Made by a program: the position numbers and the translations under genes. A DNA stretch of 64,000 nt from Pseudomonadales bacterium (GTDB taxonomy: Bacteria > Pseudomonadota > Gammaproteobacteria > Pseudomonadales > Pseudohongiellaceae): assembly GCA_023268635.1 (NCBI GenBank), contig JALQUB010000062.1, positions 1-64,000 on the forward strand. The letters run 5' to 3'. Below, piece after piece: positions 62,511 to 64,000 of this stretch. Position 1 is the first letter of the stretch. Each line of letters starts with the position of its first letter. The notes beneath the pieces were generated by a model. That model did no database searches, was not told the origin of the DNA, and saw nothing but the letters and a program-made list of their open reading frames with translations.

Positions 62511-63530
62511 CTAATGATTTTCCAGATTCGACAGGAGCTCAGCAAATTGCGAATCTAGCTCGGCGTAATATTGAACTCTGTCACCATCCGGGGCGGTGTC
62601 GAATGCGAGCACTTGTGCATGCAAACAAAGGCTGGGCGCACTGATTAGCCCCTGAGAATCTGATCTGGGCGTGTATTTAGTATCACCTACGATGGGATGG
62701 CCAGCGAATTGGCAGTGCACGCGAATTTGGTGAGTACGGCCAGTTTCAGGGAGCGCACGCATAAGAGTGGCTCGCTCATAGCGGCGCTCGACTTTAAACC
62801 GAGTCAATGCAGGCTTGCCCTCCTCTCTTACTCTCACGATCCTTTCACTCTCTCCGAGCGCGTCTTTGAGAAGCTTTGCGTCAACATGGTCAATATCGTC
62901 CGGCCATCGACCATGTACCAAGGCGAGATACTCCTTGTTGACCGTTTTCGAACGAAACTGATCCTGTGCAAACTTAAGGAATAAGGCATTTTTTGCGATC
63001 AATAAACAACCAGAGGTTTCCCTATCGAGCCTGTGAGCGAGTTCTGCTAGCCGTAATTCGGGAGAAATTTGTCGAACAGCTTCGATCAACCCCAAGCGAA
63101 TGCCGCTACCTCCATGGACTGGCATGCCGCTAGGCTTATTAATGACGATAAAATTATCGGTCTCGGCGATGATGAGTTCTAGCAGATGTGCACGCAAAGA
63201 ATCTGACAATTTCGCCGGAACGGATACATCGGCACCACTATACGGAGGAACCCTGACTAGCTCACCGGCCTTGAGTTTACGTTCAGGTTTACAGCGTTTT
63301 TTATCAATTCGGACATCCCCACGACGGATAATCCGATAGACATGTGTTCTAGGAACCCCTTTTAGTTCACGCATCAAGAAATTGTCGATGCGCTGGCCAG
63401 CATGCTCCGGACTCACTTCAACGAGTTGAACGCCGCTTCCACTTTTCGCATGCGCTAAGTCCGTGGACAGTCGGGACGGAGGCTCATGGCGGGAGGTATC
63501 GCGGAAGTTATCTTGTTTAGATTTTTCCAT
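62511..63530 (-). CDS. rluC: 23S rRNA pseudouridine synthase RluC
   Basis: 339 residues. An S4 RNA-binding domain (about 50-100, QRIDNFLMRELKGVPRTHVYRIIRRGDVRID) and the RluA-type catalytic domain with the aspartate in HRLDRETSG near residue 168. It modifies U955, U2504 and U2580 in E. coli numbering. The first 35 residues are unconserved and the start could be later. It is divergent from argS. I recall rne next to rluC in relatives; it is not here. Confidence 0.93.
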   Translation of the reverse strand: MEKSKQDNFRDTSRHEPPSRLSTDLAHAKSGSGVQLVEVSPEHAGQRIDNFLMRELKGVPRTHVYRIIRRGDVRIDKKRCKPERKLKAGELVRVPPYSGADVSVPAKLSDSLRAHLLELIIAETDNFIVINKPSGMPVHGGSGIRLGLIEAVRQISPELRLAELAHRLDRETSGCLLIAKNALFLKFAQDQFRSKTVNKEYLALVHGRWPDDIDHVDAKLLKDALGESERIVRVREEGKPALTRFKVERRYERATLMRALPETGRTHQIRVHCQFAGHPIVGDTKYTPRSDSQGLISAPSLCLHAQVLAFDTAPDGDRVQYYAELDSQFAELLSNLENH

Positions 63531-63660
63531 ATTTTGGGCTCGTTAATGGCGTCCTTCGTGGGGAAATGCCGATTTCTCATCACGAGGCTAGTTTACACGA
63601 AACTTAGTGCGACTTTGTTGTACAATCGCCGGCTACTTGATAGCTCAGCACGCGGATAAC

Positions 63661-64000
63661 ATGCAGACCTTAAAACGTACACTCAATGACCATATAGCCC
63701 AGGAGCTGGAGGCGATTACTGGCCTCGCCAGTGTTAATGCGAATGTAATCACTTCTTCCAAGCGCGAATTCGGCGACTATCAGGCCAACGGAGTAATGGC
63801 CTTAGCAAAACAGCTAGGTCGCAATCCTCGGGAGTTGGGGGCTGAACTCATAGCACGACTAGAGAGTGGCAAACTTCCCCTGGTTGAGCGCTATGAACTC
63901 GCTGGCCCTGGATTCATTAATATACATTTGTCATCTGAGGCGTTGAGCCAACGTGCCAATGAAATATTGGCATCCCCTGAGCTACTTATCGCCTCGACCG
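63661..64000 (+). CDS. argS: Arginine-tRNA ligase, N-terminal part (cut by window end)
   Basis: 113 codons are visible from ATG 63661 (MQTLKRTLNDHI) with no stop before the window end, so it is absent from the ORF track. FGDYQANGVMALAKQLG and AGPGFINIHL are hallmark ArgS N-terminal (Add-1 domain) motifs. It charges tRNA-Arg. A -10-like TACAAT lies about 35 bases upstream. Confidence 0.95.
   Translation, partial: MQTLKRTLNDHIAQELEAITGLASVNANVITSSKREFGDYQANGVMALAKQLGRNPRELGAELIARLESGKLPLVERYELAGPGFINIHLSSEALSQRANEILASPELLIAST

Overview
The window is a contiguous piece of a gammaproteobacterial chromosome with a base composition near 50 % G+C. It holds about 70 protein genes and four tRNA genes, nearly all recognisable. 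Gene order over most of the window resembles blocks I recall from Pseudomonas and its relatives: comEC-exbB-exbD-lpxK-ycaR-kdsB-murB; uvrC-pgsA-tRNA(Gly,Cys,Leu); cysB/cysH/thrH; roxA-purB-hflD-mnmA-nudJ; cspD-clpS-clpA-infA-ate-aat-trxB-ftsK-lolA-crcB-serS-cysG-tusEBCD-yccA-tRNA(Ser); and holB-tmk-mltG-fabF-acpP-fabG-fabD-plsX-rpmF-yceD with rluC. The accessory genes (AbgT and NhaC transporters, Spinster-like MFS, epoxide hydrolase, several exported hydrolases) suggest a free-living, possibly marine, heterotroph of the OMG or Pseudohongiella-like kind. That placement is inference; no rRNA is present to confirm it.

Layout. 1-7.9 kb (+): end of comEC, an ExbB/ExbD pair, lipid A/KDO and peptidoglycan precursor genes, uvrC and pgsA. 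7.9-8.5 kb: a promoter with a long leader, then tRNA-Gly, tRNA-Cys and tRNA-Leu. 8.6-9.1 kb: a gamma-carbonic-anhydrase-like protein. 9.1-19.8 kb: the accessory region, with an exported serine hydrolase, an HSL-type esterase, an MFS carrier, an NhaC antiporter, a rhodanese, an unknown membrane protein, an exported TPR protein, an AbgT carrier and an exported epoxide hydrolase. 19.8-26.2 kb: argD, msrA, a 5'-nucleotidase, a TauE-type exporter, cysB, a [4Fe-4S]-type cysH and thrH. 26.2-33.5 kb: roxA, purB, hflD, mnmA, nudJ, moaCDE, rluE and cspD. 33.8-48.1 kb: the clpS to tRNA-Ser block. 48.2-54.4 kb: prc, a lone tyrosine recombinase, a CBS-domain protein, and an alkB-like gene overlapping a gene of the L-2-hydroxyglutarate dehydrogenase family. 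54.4-63.5 kb (-): DNA polymerase III delta', tmk, mltG, the fatty-acid cluster, rpmF, yceD and rluC. argS begins at 63661 and runs off the window.

How the genes work together. Envelope building is represented by KDO, lipid A, MurB, MltG, LolA, PgsA and the PlsX/Fab/ACP pathway. tRNA and ribosome modification is represented by MnmA with the TusBCDE sulfur relay, RluC, RluE and the RoxA hydroxylase. Protein quality control comprises ClpS/ClpA, the N-end-rule transferases Aat and Ate, and the Prc protease. Sulfur assimilation comprises CysB, CysH, CysG and a possible sulfite/sulfonate exporter.

I found no CRISPR array, insertion sequence, prophage or rRNA operon. The signals I find most worth checking are the alkB/L2HGDH translationally coupled pair, the stand-alone tyrosine recombinase beside a CBS gene with a palindromic leader, the perfect hairpin upstream of moaCDE, the palindromes upstream of acpP, the antisense overlap of rluE with moaE, and the two hydrolase/transporter clusters of the accessory region. 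None is a clear new defence or mobile system. No database search was possible, so family assignments rest on recognised motifs and gene order.
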